In this document: positions 45,888 through 57,900 of the stretch, piece after piece
How the letters are laid out: each line of letters opens with the position of its first letter
Position numbering within the stretch: the stretch's first letter is position 1
Source: Membranipora membranacea
Lineage: Eukaryota; Bryozoa; Gymnolaemata; Cheilostomatida; Membraniporidae
Direction: 5' to 3'
Assembly (NCBI GenBank): GCA_914767715.1
Contig: OU612073.1
Span: 7,132,001 to 7,196,000, forward strand
DNA: 64,000 nt
The notes under the pieces: generated by a model
The model's input: only the letters and a program-made list of their open reading frames with translations
Told to the model about the DNA's origin: nothing
The model's database searches: none
Program-made: the position numbers and the translations under genes

Positions 45888-46787
45888 GCTTAGGTGCATG
45901 ACTCTACATGAAGTTAGGTGTTGTATATTGCACTGTCATGGTTGCCATGGTCCTAATCTGATTAATTGTTATACTCTTCCGCATTTACTTCCATTTTTTG
46001 CACATTTAATTACCATCTAAATGCGGAGGTTGGCCATCAAAATAATGACGTATCATCCCACCCGTTTCTATTTTTACGACCTATTTATACAGGTCAGTAT
46101 AAAGAACAGTGGTTTTTGCTCTGAAGAATCAGTTACAATTGTGAGTTACAATTACGAGTTACGATCGGGAGTTACGTGTGACAGTTACAACTTGGCGTTT
46201 CAATTTATCAGTTGCCTGGGGCATTTGCCCCAGGGTGTAGTTCAGTAATAAAATCATCAAACTGCCGAAAAACTGCATTCAGTATTATAAAGTAATCTCA
46301 TATGAACTCTGCCAGCAGTGAACTGTCGTGATCTTTCTCGATCCGACAAAATTGAAGAGAGGGTGTGAAAATGACTGAGCCAGATTAAAAGCAAATCTAG
46401 CAAATGCATGTATGATAGCTGTCTTAATCTGATTTCAAGCTCAAAAATGATACCAAGACACCTGTTCCTTTACAAACACTTTAAGAAAAGTTGAAAAGTA
46501 CAATCAACATTTCCACCAACAGCTTCAGTCGCCTGCTTATATGTACAGCTATGATCTATGGTGGTGTTTAGTGGAATTTGTTGCAGCCAATGCTTTGCAC
46601 ACATACGATAAGATATTTTCTACAGAGAATCTATGTAAGGTCATAGCCCGCTCGTAGAGAGATCGTTAACCACCAAACCCAACCATCATCAACCCAGGCC
46701 AAGGTTAGGATCAGGCATAATCTTATCAGAATATCCACAATCAAACAATTTGTCATAAAAGTTATAAGCTTATTGGCATTCGGAGCA
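45888..46787. other. Spacer with a 13-base tandem repeat and family-R remnants
   Basis: About 46125-46190 holds imperfect copies of GAGTTACAATTAC. Sequences at 46400-46433 and 46747-46787 pair with 43388-43464 in inverted orientation. The 310 bases between them (46434-46746) are unique to this copy. No gene was seen. Confidence 0.5.
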
Positions 46788-47160
46788 TAACTTATACTGT
46801 TTCAGGTGTCTAATCCCATTTACATTCAGACGAGCTCATGTAGACTAACCCAGTAATATAACATGATATACTGAGTATCCCGCCAAAATTCTTATGAACA
46901 CTCATCCGAATGACTAACTTCAACTAGTCGCATCAACTCTAAATTTTGTTTTAGCCAGCCAGTCAAGATGTATTAGTTGGCCTGTTCTGTTTCCTGTATA
47001 CATAGCTTGGCATTGAAATCAACAACTCTGGTCCAACAAACATAAAATGTCATGGGAGTGACTGAAGAAGCAGGTTTATACAGAACAGGTCAATGTCAAC
47101 AAATGTGATATCTAGATATTCCTGAGAATTACAAATGCATTGTGGGAATGATTTAATATG
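46788..47160 (-). repeat. Right arm of the family-R inverted repeat
   Basis: Reverse complement of 42523-42863 with small indels, for example an extra ACTTCAACTAGTCGCATCAA near 46916. The two arms bracket about 4 kb containing the MADF exon and sepiapterin reductase. Confidence 0.88.
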
Positions 47161-47749
47161 CCATATTGCTACCACATATTCATGATTTGAGCTTATATAA
47201 AGAATGAGTAACAATTTCGTCACTTGAAGATGATTTAAGTTAAATCTTGAGTTTGGTTAGTTTGACTTTAATTGAACCCCCCCTCCCCATCCCTTTCTTA
47301 TTATGAAAGACTCTTAGGAATCAGAGTTGTCTCCTTGCGTTTGTTGTGGGGGTAACTCCCAGCTTCAGACTTGATCTTTAACGGGTAGAAGGAATGATGA
47401 GAAGGTTGAAACCTGTCAGTCCTTATCACATCATCATGACGACGGTAGGGTATTTAATATGCTGTGTATCTAGCCATCTTGGTACCAGACTTTTACTGCA
47501 GCGCTGTGCCATCATAGGGAACAAACAGGTTCTAATTATGCTCATGCTAACAACTTGTGAATGTTGCGGTAGCAAAGTTTCATTTCATAGTTCTTTTTTT
47601 TTTTAAATGAGGAGATCAAATATTGATCGCGGAACGAATCATTGACTACAACTGCTTTGCACTGTTTCATCAGTTTATTGTTGTGATGAAACCAGAAAAT
47701 AAATATCTATATATATTTGACATAATCAGGTTTATGAACAACTTATGGT
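47161..47749. other. 3' flank of WAP gene 1
   Basis: TTTATT at 47674-47679 reads AATAAA on the minus strand, 71 bases past the stop, and is the likely polyadenylation signal. Nothing else was recognised. Confidence 0.55.
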
Positions 47750-48898
47750 TCAGTTGTTACAGAATTTGATGCCACATATTCCAGGGCAGCAGAATCTACC
47801 TCCGTGGACTTCAAACACACAGTCAGCATCAGTTTGACACTGAGACTCGACAGCAGGGCAGATATTTGATGGTGGCGGAGGTGGTGGGCAGCTGAAAACA
47901 AAAAGAATGTTTATTTTGATCTCCAGAAAGAGGGAGAAGTGCGTTTAGGTAAACAAGTATCACTTTAAATATTTGTGTCATCCTTTGTTTGCCTCCAAAC
48001 ACAGTTATATATTATTTTTGGATGTATTTGGCATGGTCAATATAAGCTCCAGACTTCAAGCACCAATAAGAAAACCCTAATAAGTTAACAGATTTAATGA
48101 TCAACTTCACTTTTATTTTTCTGAAATTATAGAAGTAACTTCCTAATGAATGAGTCCAATCAAGGGATTGACCTGATAGCTAGGGTAGTGCTAGCCGATG
48201 TGTACGCTCTGATTGGTGGGTGGGGTGAAATCAGAGTCAACACATTGGCTAGCTAGGTATAGCTCTACTTACTTTGTTACTGGTGTCACACATAGTCGCC
48301 TTCCACATCTGTCAGCATAGCATATTTTGTCTTCTGTGCAGTCTGTGTTCTTGTAGCATAGATTACGTGCCCCGATACCATAAAGGCAATGTCTCCAGCT
48401 GGTTGGTTGTGGAGGACATGAGTCATCTAATCCCTTCACCATCACTAAGCCTATACAAACATATCAGGAAATGATATACAGCAAAAAATTGTCCACATTG
48501 TCCATGGCATTACTTGTAGCACCTTCAGTGCGGGATACTTTCCCTGTCCAAAGGAGCACTGCTCTTTCTACCTTCCAGTGTAATTTTTTTTAATTTGTTG
48601 TTGAGGTGTAAAGACAGAAAAATAAAGAGAGCAAAGGTTTTCGGCATTTTCTGTGCTGGAATCACTGATATATAATATAATATATGCATTATATATCAGT
48701 GGCTGGAATATGAGTGGTTAGCGCTCGTAAATTCAAATGTTCTACAGATATCCCCTTTTGTGAAATGATAGAAGAAAAAATATTTGACCATGAAACAAAT
48801 GAAGACAGTAAAACATTGGTTACAATATCCAGTTTTTGATTGCAGCACTTACCAGCAATGCAACAGAGTACACCCAGAGCGTAAATTCTGACTGCCAT
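47750..48898 (-). CDS. Secreted double-WAP-domain protein 1
   Basis: Exons 48898-48853, 48444-48273 and 47891-47750 join in phases 1 and 2 to 119 residues. Residues 1-16 (MAVRIYALGVLCCIAG) are a signal peptide. Two whey-acidic-protein four-disulfide cores follow, one per exon. The second has all eight cysteines (NCPP, ICP, QC, DC, FCC, GIC, FC). The first (SCPPQPTSW..HC..LC..DC..KICYADRC..LC) has seven: the sixth, normally in the CC pair, is Tyr, leaving the partner of Cys1 absent. WAP proteins are usually protease inhibitors, antimicrobials or matrix proteins; which applies here cannot be told. The gene has the same layout and intron phases as the one at 50780-52613, so the pair arose by tandem duplication. 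Confidence 0.87.
48663..48701. repeat. AT-rich palindrome in WAP gene 1 intron
   Basis: CACTGATATATAAT and ATTATATATCAGTG are inverted around an AT core. Confidence 0.7.
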
Positions 48899-49800
48899 CT
48901 TGTGTGCTAGCTAGTTTTCCTCCAAATCTCTGCAGGTAATCTGACTGTATACTCCGGCAATGTGACATATATTCCCTTATAGGAGGAAATTTTTGACATT
49001 TAAGATGATTGATTTATTAAAAATTGGTAACAAACATTTTCCCTCTACTTTCACCAGTTTCCTTCTAATCCAAAATCATATGACTTGATAAAGGATTGAG
49101 CAACCTGTCAAAAAATAAGATAATCAGTCTTTTACAGAACTGAAGCAAATTTCTATTGGATGATATCAAGGAAAAACTGCTTTTATGAAAGCAAAGCTCT
49201 CTGCTTAAAAAAACAAAATGACCAAGCAGGGCCGCAGTATAGAAAAAATGGTAGGAGAGGCAAAAGTTTGAGGCAAGTCCGAAACTTCACCAGGCGCGGT
49301 TCCATAAACAATGAAATTAGCAAATGGAAATCCAAGATGAGCTGATTCTGACATGGATTATTCAATAATAGTGTTTTTAAGCCATTGTATTTAGCTTTCT
49401 AGGGGAGGCAGTACCTCCCTACCTCCCCTAGAACCAAGGGCCTACCACGTGATTCGAAAATCTTGCGTTCCAGACCGGGTTATTTACACATACTTACTCT
49501 GATTACATCGTATGTAACTTGAACAACATCAACTGATGAAGAGGAAATGTTTGACACACAGGATTCTAGATTAATTTCAAATAAACAACACTGGTTTCCT
49601 TCTTTATTTGCCAGCGTCTTCCTTATCAGAAGGACAAAGGTCCCATGATTGCAAATAATTGAGCAACAGCAGGAGAAATAAGAAATCTGCCAGAAGAAAT
49701 GGGGTGATTCTTACAAAGAGTAAATGCGAGATAAACCACAGCCCAGCAACTCAGACTGCCATGCAGGGGGAGACTGCCAAGTGAAGCCAGTAACAAACAG
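48899..49800. other. Spacer upstream of WAP gene 1
   Basis: Contains the dispersed repeat at 49190-49440 and the promoter of WAP gene 1, with no clear TATA box. Nothing else was recognised. Confidence 0.4.
49190..49440 (+). repeat. Dispersed repeat family P, copy 1
   Basis: Matches the reverse complement of about 58590-58815 across several blocks: AAATGGTAGGAGAGG, TTAGCAAATGGAAATCC, GAGCTGATT with TGACATGGATTATTCAATA, and TTTAGCTTTCTAGGGGAGGC. The end is a hairpin, CTAGGGGAGGCAG / CTACCTCCCCTAG. Confidence 0.75.
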
Positions 49801-50423
49801 TTTTTGAACTTTGCCTTGAATCGATTGGAGACTTTTCTGCTAGATCATGGAGCACGTAGTATACCTGAAGTTAAACAAGTATGTTTGCGTATATACTTGA
49901 GTATACTTAATTTTGGTCGGTATTTGAATATTTTGAATTTGCCAATTATTTCTGCAGCACCTGGCCTGACTTTCTTTGCAGTCCAACATTTTCCCCGATT
50001 CGCAAGCCCACACTCTCAACGTAAAATTATCAGTTTATTCTACTTATTCATGTCCCTCTGTTGCAGTTTTGTACTGAATTTTGATTTAATATGTCTGGAA
50101 AAATTATGACAAATCATTATTGTTGTAGTTGGTGGTACTGGTATTTGTTGTAATTGTGGTGTATAGTTGTATTTTGTGTCACCAGTGTATTAATTGGTTT
50201 ATTGAGGCATGACAGTAACAGTTTCTCTTTTTGTTTCTTGCCAATCTTTCATTTTTCCCATCTCCCAAGTTGTGCTAACTTTTTTATACTCTCAATTCCT
50301 CAGGACTGGTGCTGCCGTAAACATAAATGCAGTACTCATAAGTTTATTGGTACAGACTATTACTTGAAGCTAGGGAAAGGTTTTCTCAATCCCAATTTTG
50401 TGGGTTACGAGTTTGTTATTTAA
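49801..50423 (+). other. Two candidate exons (49801-49878, 50304-50423), unassigned
   Basis: The first (acceptor CAAACAG, donor GTATGT) reads FLNFALNRLETFLLDHGARS, then IPEVKQ. The second (acceptor ATTCCTCAG) reads DWCCRKHKCSTHKFIGTDYY and ends at 50423. Both are phase 0 and join cleanly. They lie on the strand opposite the WAP genes. There is no upstream start exon and no family I recognise. Confidence 0.28.
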
Positions 50424-50779
50424 ACATAATAGTCAATTGCGAAATCAAGGCCGTCAATAGGTCACATCGATCCATTGCGTTTTTTGATGAAGGTGTGTAT
50501 TACAGTTACAGCTACAGCTACATGCCATACTGAATGAAGAAAAACTATATTCTTTCTGAATTATTTTCATAATTTTATTGGCATCTATATCGAGAAAATG
50601 TTTTTTTCAAAAGTGCCATTAAATAAGAAACAAAAATAGGTGACAAAAAATATATGTTTGAATGGTTATAGATTATTATTGTTGTATGTAATAATGAAAT
50701 AAGGTTTTTTTGAAAGAAAATCGTTTCAGAGATGCTGCGTAACTTGGGGGCTTACAATTATTAACAATATTATGCTATT
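50424..50779. other. 3' flank of WAP gene 2
   Basis: AT-rich. TTTATT at 50574-50579 gives a minus-strand AATAAA about 200 bases after the stop. No other feature. Confidence 0.45.
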
Positions 50780-52613
50780 CTAAAAAAGAATGATTTCGCA
50801 GTAGTTTGCTTCACAGTGACCAGCGATGGGGCAGCATCTCTTTCCGAATGAGTTACAATCAGCATCAACATCACATTCACTCTCCACAGCAGGACAAGGT
50901 CGTGTTGGAAACGAAGGTGAAGGACAACTACAAAGAGAGGAAAATAAGCATAAAACCAACCGAATGATGATTAAGGAATCGAAATCTTGTGCATTGCAGT
51001 GAATTGGCAGTTAGGTATAATTTGAAAATAAAAGTTGTAGTAAAGCACATTGATAACATTTCAATTATAATAATAGTGCTCTGGAATTGAACACTGCGCT
51101 GCTTGGACGACAAAGGACTATGTTTATATTGATTTTCCATCCATACTATCATACATGAACTGGTCAACTATTCATTTGTTTTCAAAACTGAGACTCAGAA
51201 GAGGTATACACCTGCTGGGGGCTGGAACAATCAACCTCGAAAGCCCCCCACCCCCCATGGGATTTGAACCCACAACTCTTGCGGCACTTATCGCCTGGCA
51301 GTGAATAGCAAGCGCACTAACCAATTGCGTCATCTCACCATTCCCAAAAAGGAATGGGTTGATGGTGCTAACTAGCATGCCCGCTATTCACTACACATTC
51401 CACTCCACCATTGCCACCCTATGCAACACAGCGTACATGTTAGGGTTGTTTGCCTTACTTGGCCCACTGCTGGGACCTCTTGTATTGAGTTTGTGTACTC
51501 GTCTTTTTGAATGAATCAGGGAAAGACATGTGACAGCATGGAAAGACATGCTGACAAGCTGAAAAGACAGCTAAAAACTGTTTTTTGGGGATGGTGAGAT
51601 GGCGCAATCGGTTAGCGCGCTTGCTATTCACTGCCAGGCGATTGGTGCCGCAAGAGATGTGGGTTCGAATCCCATTTGGGGAGCTTTCAAGGTTGATTGT
51701 TCCAGCCCCCAGCATCCTCGGTGTTTATGTCTTCTGAGACTCATATAATATAAATAGACTGTTATGAGCTGACAGCCATAAAAAAATGTAAACCCAGTTT
51801 CAAATCTCATCTACTCAGAGTGAAATTCTCATGACAACACCAAAAACATCCTGCTTTATAAGCAGAGGTTAAATTGTCAACAAGATCATATAAGGATGAT
51901 GAAGAAGGGGTGCCTCGCAAAGCAAAAATGTTTTGACATTTTTCACGCTCTGTCATAATTAAAGTCAGCTGGTACATACCGGGCGGGCGGGCGCACTGAC
52001 TGACTTTAGTCCCTGTTTATATGTCTATACGATTACCGAGGTGTAAAATAACTATACTCACTAGACGCTTGGAGCGGACACACATCTCTTGGCACATTGA
52101 CCTGGGCAGCACGATAATCCCTGTTTACAGTCTGAATCATCTGTACATTCTGCTACAGTATCCTGGGAACACTCAGCAGGTCCTGGCGGTATATCTGGAC
52201 ATCTTCTAGGCTCATGAAATAACCGACCTGGAATTAAATTGCAATCTTTCATTACAATTAATAAGAAAAATATTAATTCCACTTGACAAGGTAACCTTGT
52301 GAGGTTTCAAAATACCATCAGGGTACTTTCTGGACAGCTTAGATGGACAGAACAGAATCCAGATATGTTGAGGACTTGCTGATACTTGGGTGTATGAACA
52401 AGCTATACGGGATACTTATTACGATGACCTAGTAAGTTAGCCTCTAGAATTCCCGTCCAAGTCAGAGTCCTGTCAGGGTATATCCTTGTCTGTTTGATAG
52501 ACATATTAATACGATAAAAACTTGATGTCGAGATTCAAAGTTTGTATTCTCAGTTACTTACCAGCAAGAGTGAGGGACACCAGCACGAGGATTACGAGCG
52601 CTGATCTATACAT
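50780..52613 (-). CDS. Secreted double-WAP-domain protein 2
   Basis: Exons 52613-52562, 52227-52062 and 50927-50780 join in phases 1 and 2 to 121 residues. The signal peptide is MYRSALVILVLVSLTLAG. Domain 1 (RCPDIPPGPAEC..ECTDDSDC..LSCCPGQC..RC) and domain 2 (YCPSPSFPTRPC..SECDVDADC..RCCPIAGHC..YC) each keep all eight WAP cysteines with canonical spacing, including the DxDC and CC motifs. Each domain has its own exon, and the codon between them is split TA|T. Intron 2 (about 1.1 kb) hosts two opposed tRNA-derived SINE copies, which explains its length relative to the paralogue at 47750. Target protease or function is unknown. Confidence 0.9.
51187..51346 (-). mobile_element. tRNA-derived SINE, copy 1
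   Basis: On the minus strand an A box (GATGACGCAATTGGTTAG) and a B box (GGGTTCAAATCCC) sit at tRNA spacing, followed by a non-tRNA tail shared with copy 2 (GGTTGATTGTTCCAGCCCCC and CTTCTGAG). The anticodon arm is degenerate, so this is not a working tRNA. Confidence 0.82.
51587..51743 (+). mobile_element. tRNA-derived SINE, copy 2
   Basis: A box GATGGCGCAATCGGTTAG, B box GGGTTCGAATCCC and the same 3' tail as copy 1, which lies head to head 240 bases away. The stem CTTGC/GCAAG encloses a 25-base loop rather than a 7-base anticodon loop. Confidence 0.85.
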
Positions 52614-53414
52614 CTTTGCCTCTCAATGTCAGAACAAAATATGAACTTTTTCTACATTTGATTACGTTGCACATCATATCTATCAACATCTAATGATTCA
52701 CAAAATTACACAATCAAAGCAGGATATACTGGGTGTCAAAACATGTCATGTAATGAGATCTTTGAGATATCTATTTATTTTAAGATAGATGATATAGACA
52801 AGAGAATCAACAACTTTTGAACTTTTGAGGCTTGAGTCTACAGACGAACGTGTCCAATTGAAAAAATATTCGTTTTTGATAAACAGATTTGAGTCCGCCT
52901 CCAATGATGCCTTGAGATGATATCTACAGCTATATCTGGTAAGTAAACAAATTTATTACTACTCCAATATGTTGTGAGACGCTGACTCATAAGTCACAAC
53001 GTCCTGTAGCATGGGTTTCAAGCCAACAATGTAACCTTGTCTGTACAGGTAGGGGTGGATACACCACCCTCCCTGGTCTGTATTATTGGTGACGTTTGAT
53101 ATTGCGTCTGTGGTGATATCTACTCATGTATCACTATTATTGTGCCTTTCTAAATGGACCCATGTGCTTGTGTTTTGGTTTTGTTTTGATTGGCTGATGG
53201 GTTTTGGTTTGCTGTTGTGTGGAGTTATCTGCTGAGTAGACAACTTCGACTACACGTCCTGATATAAACATGCTGCACCGAAGCATTATCAAACACTATC
53301 TTTTATAATTATGGTGAATGTCTATGCATATCAAGACTTTATTTTAGAACTGATGGAATTTTTTTTATTTTTTCTATTTGTCTGCCTCGTTCTTGTATGA
53401 TGTGTATTGTCTTC
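52614..53414. other. Spacer upstream of WAP gene 2
   Basis: Contains repeat family T copy 2 (53010-53250). No gene or clear promoter motif. Confidence 0.4.
53010..53250 (+). repeat. Dispersed repeat family T, copy 2
   Basis: Same ordered blocks as 40308-40500, including GGTTTTGTTTTGATTGGCTG followed by ATGGGTTTTGGTT. Confidence 0.55.
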
Positions 53415-54684
53415 TCAATGCAGGCTTTGAACGTTTTCAATAATCAAGTTCATATCATCATGACCATTCTCTGTCTTCACCTCAAGTAGGTAAGAAAATT
53501 GGAAGGAATGGTTTTAACACCAATATATATTTTTCTGAATTAATGAACAGACTGAATACTTATTAATTACCTGACGATGTGCATTAAAGTTTTGTCAGCG
53601 TAGAAAAATACATCATTAAAATTTAAAAACACAATACAGATGTGGCAAAGTTTGCCTGTCTGAATACGTGTTGGATGTGTGTGATTGATGGTTGGGGGAA
53701 CTGTCCTATAGCCTCAGTTTTCCACTTTTGCTTCACTCATTTGTGGGTATACACAATCCACCCGCTGCTACAATATGTAGGAACCACTTACTTGCAAAGG
53801 GTATTTTACAACTGTACTTTATTTTGTAATGCACATTCAGCCAGTGTAAACATTGTACCATTGCTAGCCATACCTCTATCCCGCCCACCCTGCTCTATCT
53901 TTGACCAAGTTCATGGCTTTGCAGTTATATGTGCTAAGTGTTATTAAAAAAAAGGCTTGGAAATAAGAGGGGATCCTATTATCCTGCTTCTATAAATGTT
54001 ACCGTAGTTGATGATAACATGTGTACTTAAACCATTCTCCTTGCTAAAACTCTGCCTTGCTATCCTGACATGAGTCGACTTTAGTATCAACGAACCTCCA
54101 AATGATATCCCAACACCACCATAGAGATAACGTTGTGCAGGGTTGCTCAGTGGGGATTTTGGCAGATTTTAATTGAAAGACCCCACATGATCTATAAACA
54201 CAAAATCATTATAGAAATGATTCATCGTTGACAGAAACTTGGCACGACTTAATGTGTTATCTAATTGAAAGTGAATGCAATTGCCATGAAGCACCATAGT
54301 TGACAATATAGAGGTTGGTCGACTTTTTAAGGCTTGAAATCATTTGCCATTAAATTTTTATTTGAAAATACTGTTGAATAGAGGCAGGGTCAGCAGGTCA
54401 AAGTTTTCTGCTACAAAACACAAAACAGGCAGACAAGAGCAGTGCTTGTAACCTAGATTTTTTTAGGTCTGCTTTATGGAAATAAAAAGAACAGTCATCC
54501 TAACCTTATAATACATAGTTTCAGTACTACTACAATACATGTATTCATATCCTATGAAGACTAAATTAAATGTGACAAAGCGGCAAGTTGCTCTCAGTAT
54601 GTAAGCAGATGGGATCAACAACAACTGGGGCAAAAATAGAACCCAGTAGACTGCAGCGAGTTTTGTGGCCAGGACCGACATCAC
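53415..54684 (-). CDS. Candidate small membrane-protein gene, incomplete model
   Basis: Three coding-like pieces lie on the minus strand. A start at 54684 reads MMSVLATKLAAVYWVLFLPQ and on to LLLIPSAYILRATCR, a hydrophobic segment followed by basic residues. An exon at 54145-54003 (phase 2 to 1) reads NPAQRYLYGGVGISFGGSLI, then LKSTHVRIARQSFSKENG. An exon at 53470-53415 (phase 1) reads NGHDDMNLIIENVQSLH and stops; AATAAA-like signals follow on the minus strand. The last two join in phase, but I could not connect the first, so an exon is missing. GTGATGACGTGATG, a CRE-like motif, precedes the start. The product may be a mitochondrial or other small membrane protein; I do not recognise it. Confidence 0.4.
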
Positions 54685-54942
54685 GTCATCACCTACATGT
54701 TAGAGGAGAGCTGTTTCCACCAACATATGTATAATATGGCTATGGATGCAGAAGATAGATAACAGATAAAAAAATTTGATACTAAATTGAACGGGCTTAT
54801 CGTTGTAAGCTAGTGTAAAAAAAAAGAATTATGGCCACTAAAAATTTTATCCAAGGTCTACATGTTTAGTAATTATGAGAATAATTGAAATTGTTATTTC
54901 GCAGTCATGGTGTAAATTGTTGAGTACTGATGTTCTCAGTGA

Positions 54943-57900
54943 TTACTTTGAGCAGACGACACAGGTCAGCTGTTTACCGCTGTTGTAATAAGTACAATCT
55001 CCGATAATTCCAGTGCCGCTGCAGTCAGGCGTGATGAAATATAGAAGTGCTCCAAGTTGGCGAGAGCTGAGTCCAGAGATGTACTCTGGGCTACTGTCAA
55101 TGCATTCAAATGTAGAGGGTTGTTTGTGATCATAGTGTCCTGACATCAAGTAACCTGAAAATTTGAATGAGATGAGTCACATTCCCTTAACTCAAGACTT
55201 GGTTACAGAAATTAAGATGTGAGCATATTGTGAACTGCACAACAAATGCTGATATATTTTAAATACATATATACTTAATATGAATTGGTTTTAAATTTTA
55301 ATGTTTACATGAATAAACACAACTCAGAAAATTACCTTCATACTCCTTATTCCATCCTGTAGGGCAGTTTCTCATTGCCGGGTACATCATGACTGCCGAT
55401 CTTGGTGTGAGACATCTCGCACAAGGCACATTCTGACCCTGTGCAGATGAGGGAAACAAACCACTACTGCTTGGATAATACTCTACACCAGACAGCACAC
55501 CAGAGGAGGCGCTACCGGTCCATGAGTTATACTCGGGTCTGAGAGGCAAACATTGGTAGTTTACCCCTCCCCCTGTTTTATCATAGTATGACCCAGCAGC
55601 AAATCCTAGAAGACAGACAGAGGTCATCATAAGTGATTTGACCTTAGCATAAACATAATGTATATCATTATAACTAATCAGGGTGGGTGGGAACTATGTA
55701 TGGAATTGGAAACTGCTTAATACTTTTTGACAAGACAATAAGATGCTAGTGCACAACAAAGACTTCTAATCCCAAATACTAAAATAATCTCAGCAAAACC
55801 ATTTGCGGGTCTAATATGACATCATTGTCAACTGCACAAAAGACTCTCTATCATATTCACCTTGATAAATAAGAGTGGTCCCATTGGTACAGGTCGTTCT
55901 CCCCCATCTGGTGTATACAGAGTGAGTCTGTGCTGAGTCTCCTGGGGATCCTCTTGGTCCCTGCGATCCAGACGCCCCCTTCACCCCTTGTTCACCAGTC
56001 TGTCCTCTTTGCCCATCTTGCCCAGGCTGGCCTCTTGTAAAGTTACCAGGTAGACCTGCAGGTCCTCTAGCGCCAGGTTGTCCAGTTGGACCAGTTGTTC
56101 CTGGCGATCCAGCCACACCATGTGGTCCTGCTACGCCGGGAGATCCTGCTACACCAGGTGAGCCATGTACCCCAGTAGGTCCTGTTAGTCCCATAACACC
56201 TTGACGTCCCTCAGCACCAGGATGACCGGGTTCGCCTTTTGTTGAGTTACCGGGTAGTCCAGCAGGCCCTTTAGCACCAGCAACACCAGCTTGACCATGT
56301 TGACCGGGGCTTCCATCTGAACCATCAACACCAGGAAGCCCATCTCTGCCTGTAATAGAAAATAACACTATGTAACTGACTCTACGCCCCACTGACTTTG
56401 GACACTCTACCATTAGGGCGCTACCGCAACATTAATGTAGAATAAAGCTACGGAGACAATTTTTAAGAGCACAATGGGTGCAGTTTTTCAATTCTGCTTA
56501 CTAACTAAAAGATAAATTATATAATGTGCATCAATTTTTTAGAGAACTAGTACTGAACATTTTTAGCTCAACAAACATTTTATTTCTTCACCACATGTGG
56601 CGGAGACAGAAACCAATACACACATGAAAAACAATGTATTAGAAGTGCATTTCCAGTTGTGAGACTTTATCAAATATGTCAAATATTTAGCATTTTCCCT
56701 CCTAGTTGTTGACTGCTTGCATAAACTAATGAATTGGGTTCCTTACTTTTTTTACGGTAGAATAGTAGATGAAGATGGAATAGGCAACAGTTGAACATGC
56801 CACCAACACCCACATTTGTGGTTTCACAGCTTGTTTCTTAGGTGATGTTACCATATTGTACTCACCATCTTTGCCATTAATCCCATCTCTGCCATCTTTC
56901 CCATCATCCCCATCTTTACCATTTATTCCATTGACACCATCTCTGCCGTGTTCACCATTGAGTCCATTTGTTCCATCTTTACCATCTCGCCCGTCTTTAC
57001 ATCTTGCAGTTATTAGAGGCAGCAGACCTATTATTAGAAGAGCAATAATCTCAGACAATTCCAGGGTTATAGTTTTTAGTTTCACAATCCATACCTGATT
57101 TCTTTTTATATTCATTATTACTGTTTAATAGTTCATTTTACTGTACATGCCTAAATATTGATGTCGAACTTGGTCGCAGCGTCACCTCACAACGTTACGT
57201 CACAACGATACGTCACAATGTTACATCACAACATTACGTCATAAACAAAGGTTGTGAAAAGTGTTGAAGATGTGCAAAATGTGTAAATCACTGATGCTAG
57301 TAGATCGGCGATGGTAGTATAGTTGGCAACTTTTTGGTTCTGAAAGAGATTTTTTCCATAACGCCACATTAAAGACAGCATAATAATTTTGTTAATCGAT
57401 ATCAGTATCTGCCTTCTGATTGTCTATATTGCAGTACTTACTCTGTAAGCTGAGACCACTGATGATGTCATCATGTTCAGCTGGTGACTCTTCAGGCGCT
57501 GACCTCTTAGTAATGTCATGGTTATCGGAGCTCTTCATATCTGGATCTTCTGGGGAGGCCAGCTGAAAGAATCAAGGTTTTTTATTTATTTATTTATTGA
57601 GGTTTTAAGTGACTGAACTCCATTTCATGTTGCTAAATGAATATAATTTGCTGACCTGAGGATCAAGATAACAGGGAGGTTAATATCGTCAGAAGCAAGC
57701 ACTTTGGATTTTGCTCAAATCTTTTTTTTTTCTAGCCAACGTACATATTAAGAAACCTGAATGTTGGTGTATTTAAAATTATATGAAGAATGATGCGGAA
57801 TCGCAATATCAGTTGATATCTAAAGTGCAACAATAGATTAGAATAAAGAGAAGTCAGAGTGTGTTTAGCAGCCCTGCCCTTGAATGGACACCACACTGAA

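Noticed and set aside
51270-51680. Two tRNA genes
   Set aside because: A and B boxes are present, but the anticodon arm has a 25-base loop, the acceptor stems do not pair, and both share a non-tRNA tail, so they are SINE heads.
56856-57098. Plus-strand frame rich in Ser-Leu-Pro
   Set aside because: It is the antisense shadow of the Gly-X-Y exon of the collagen gene.
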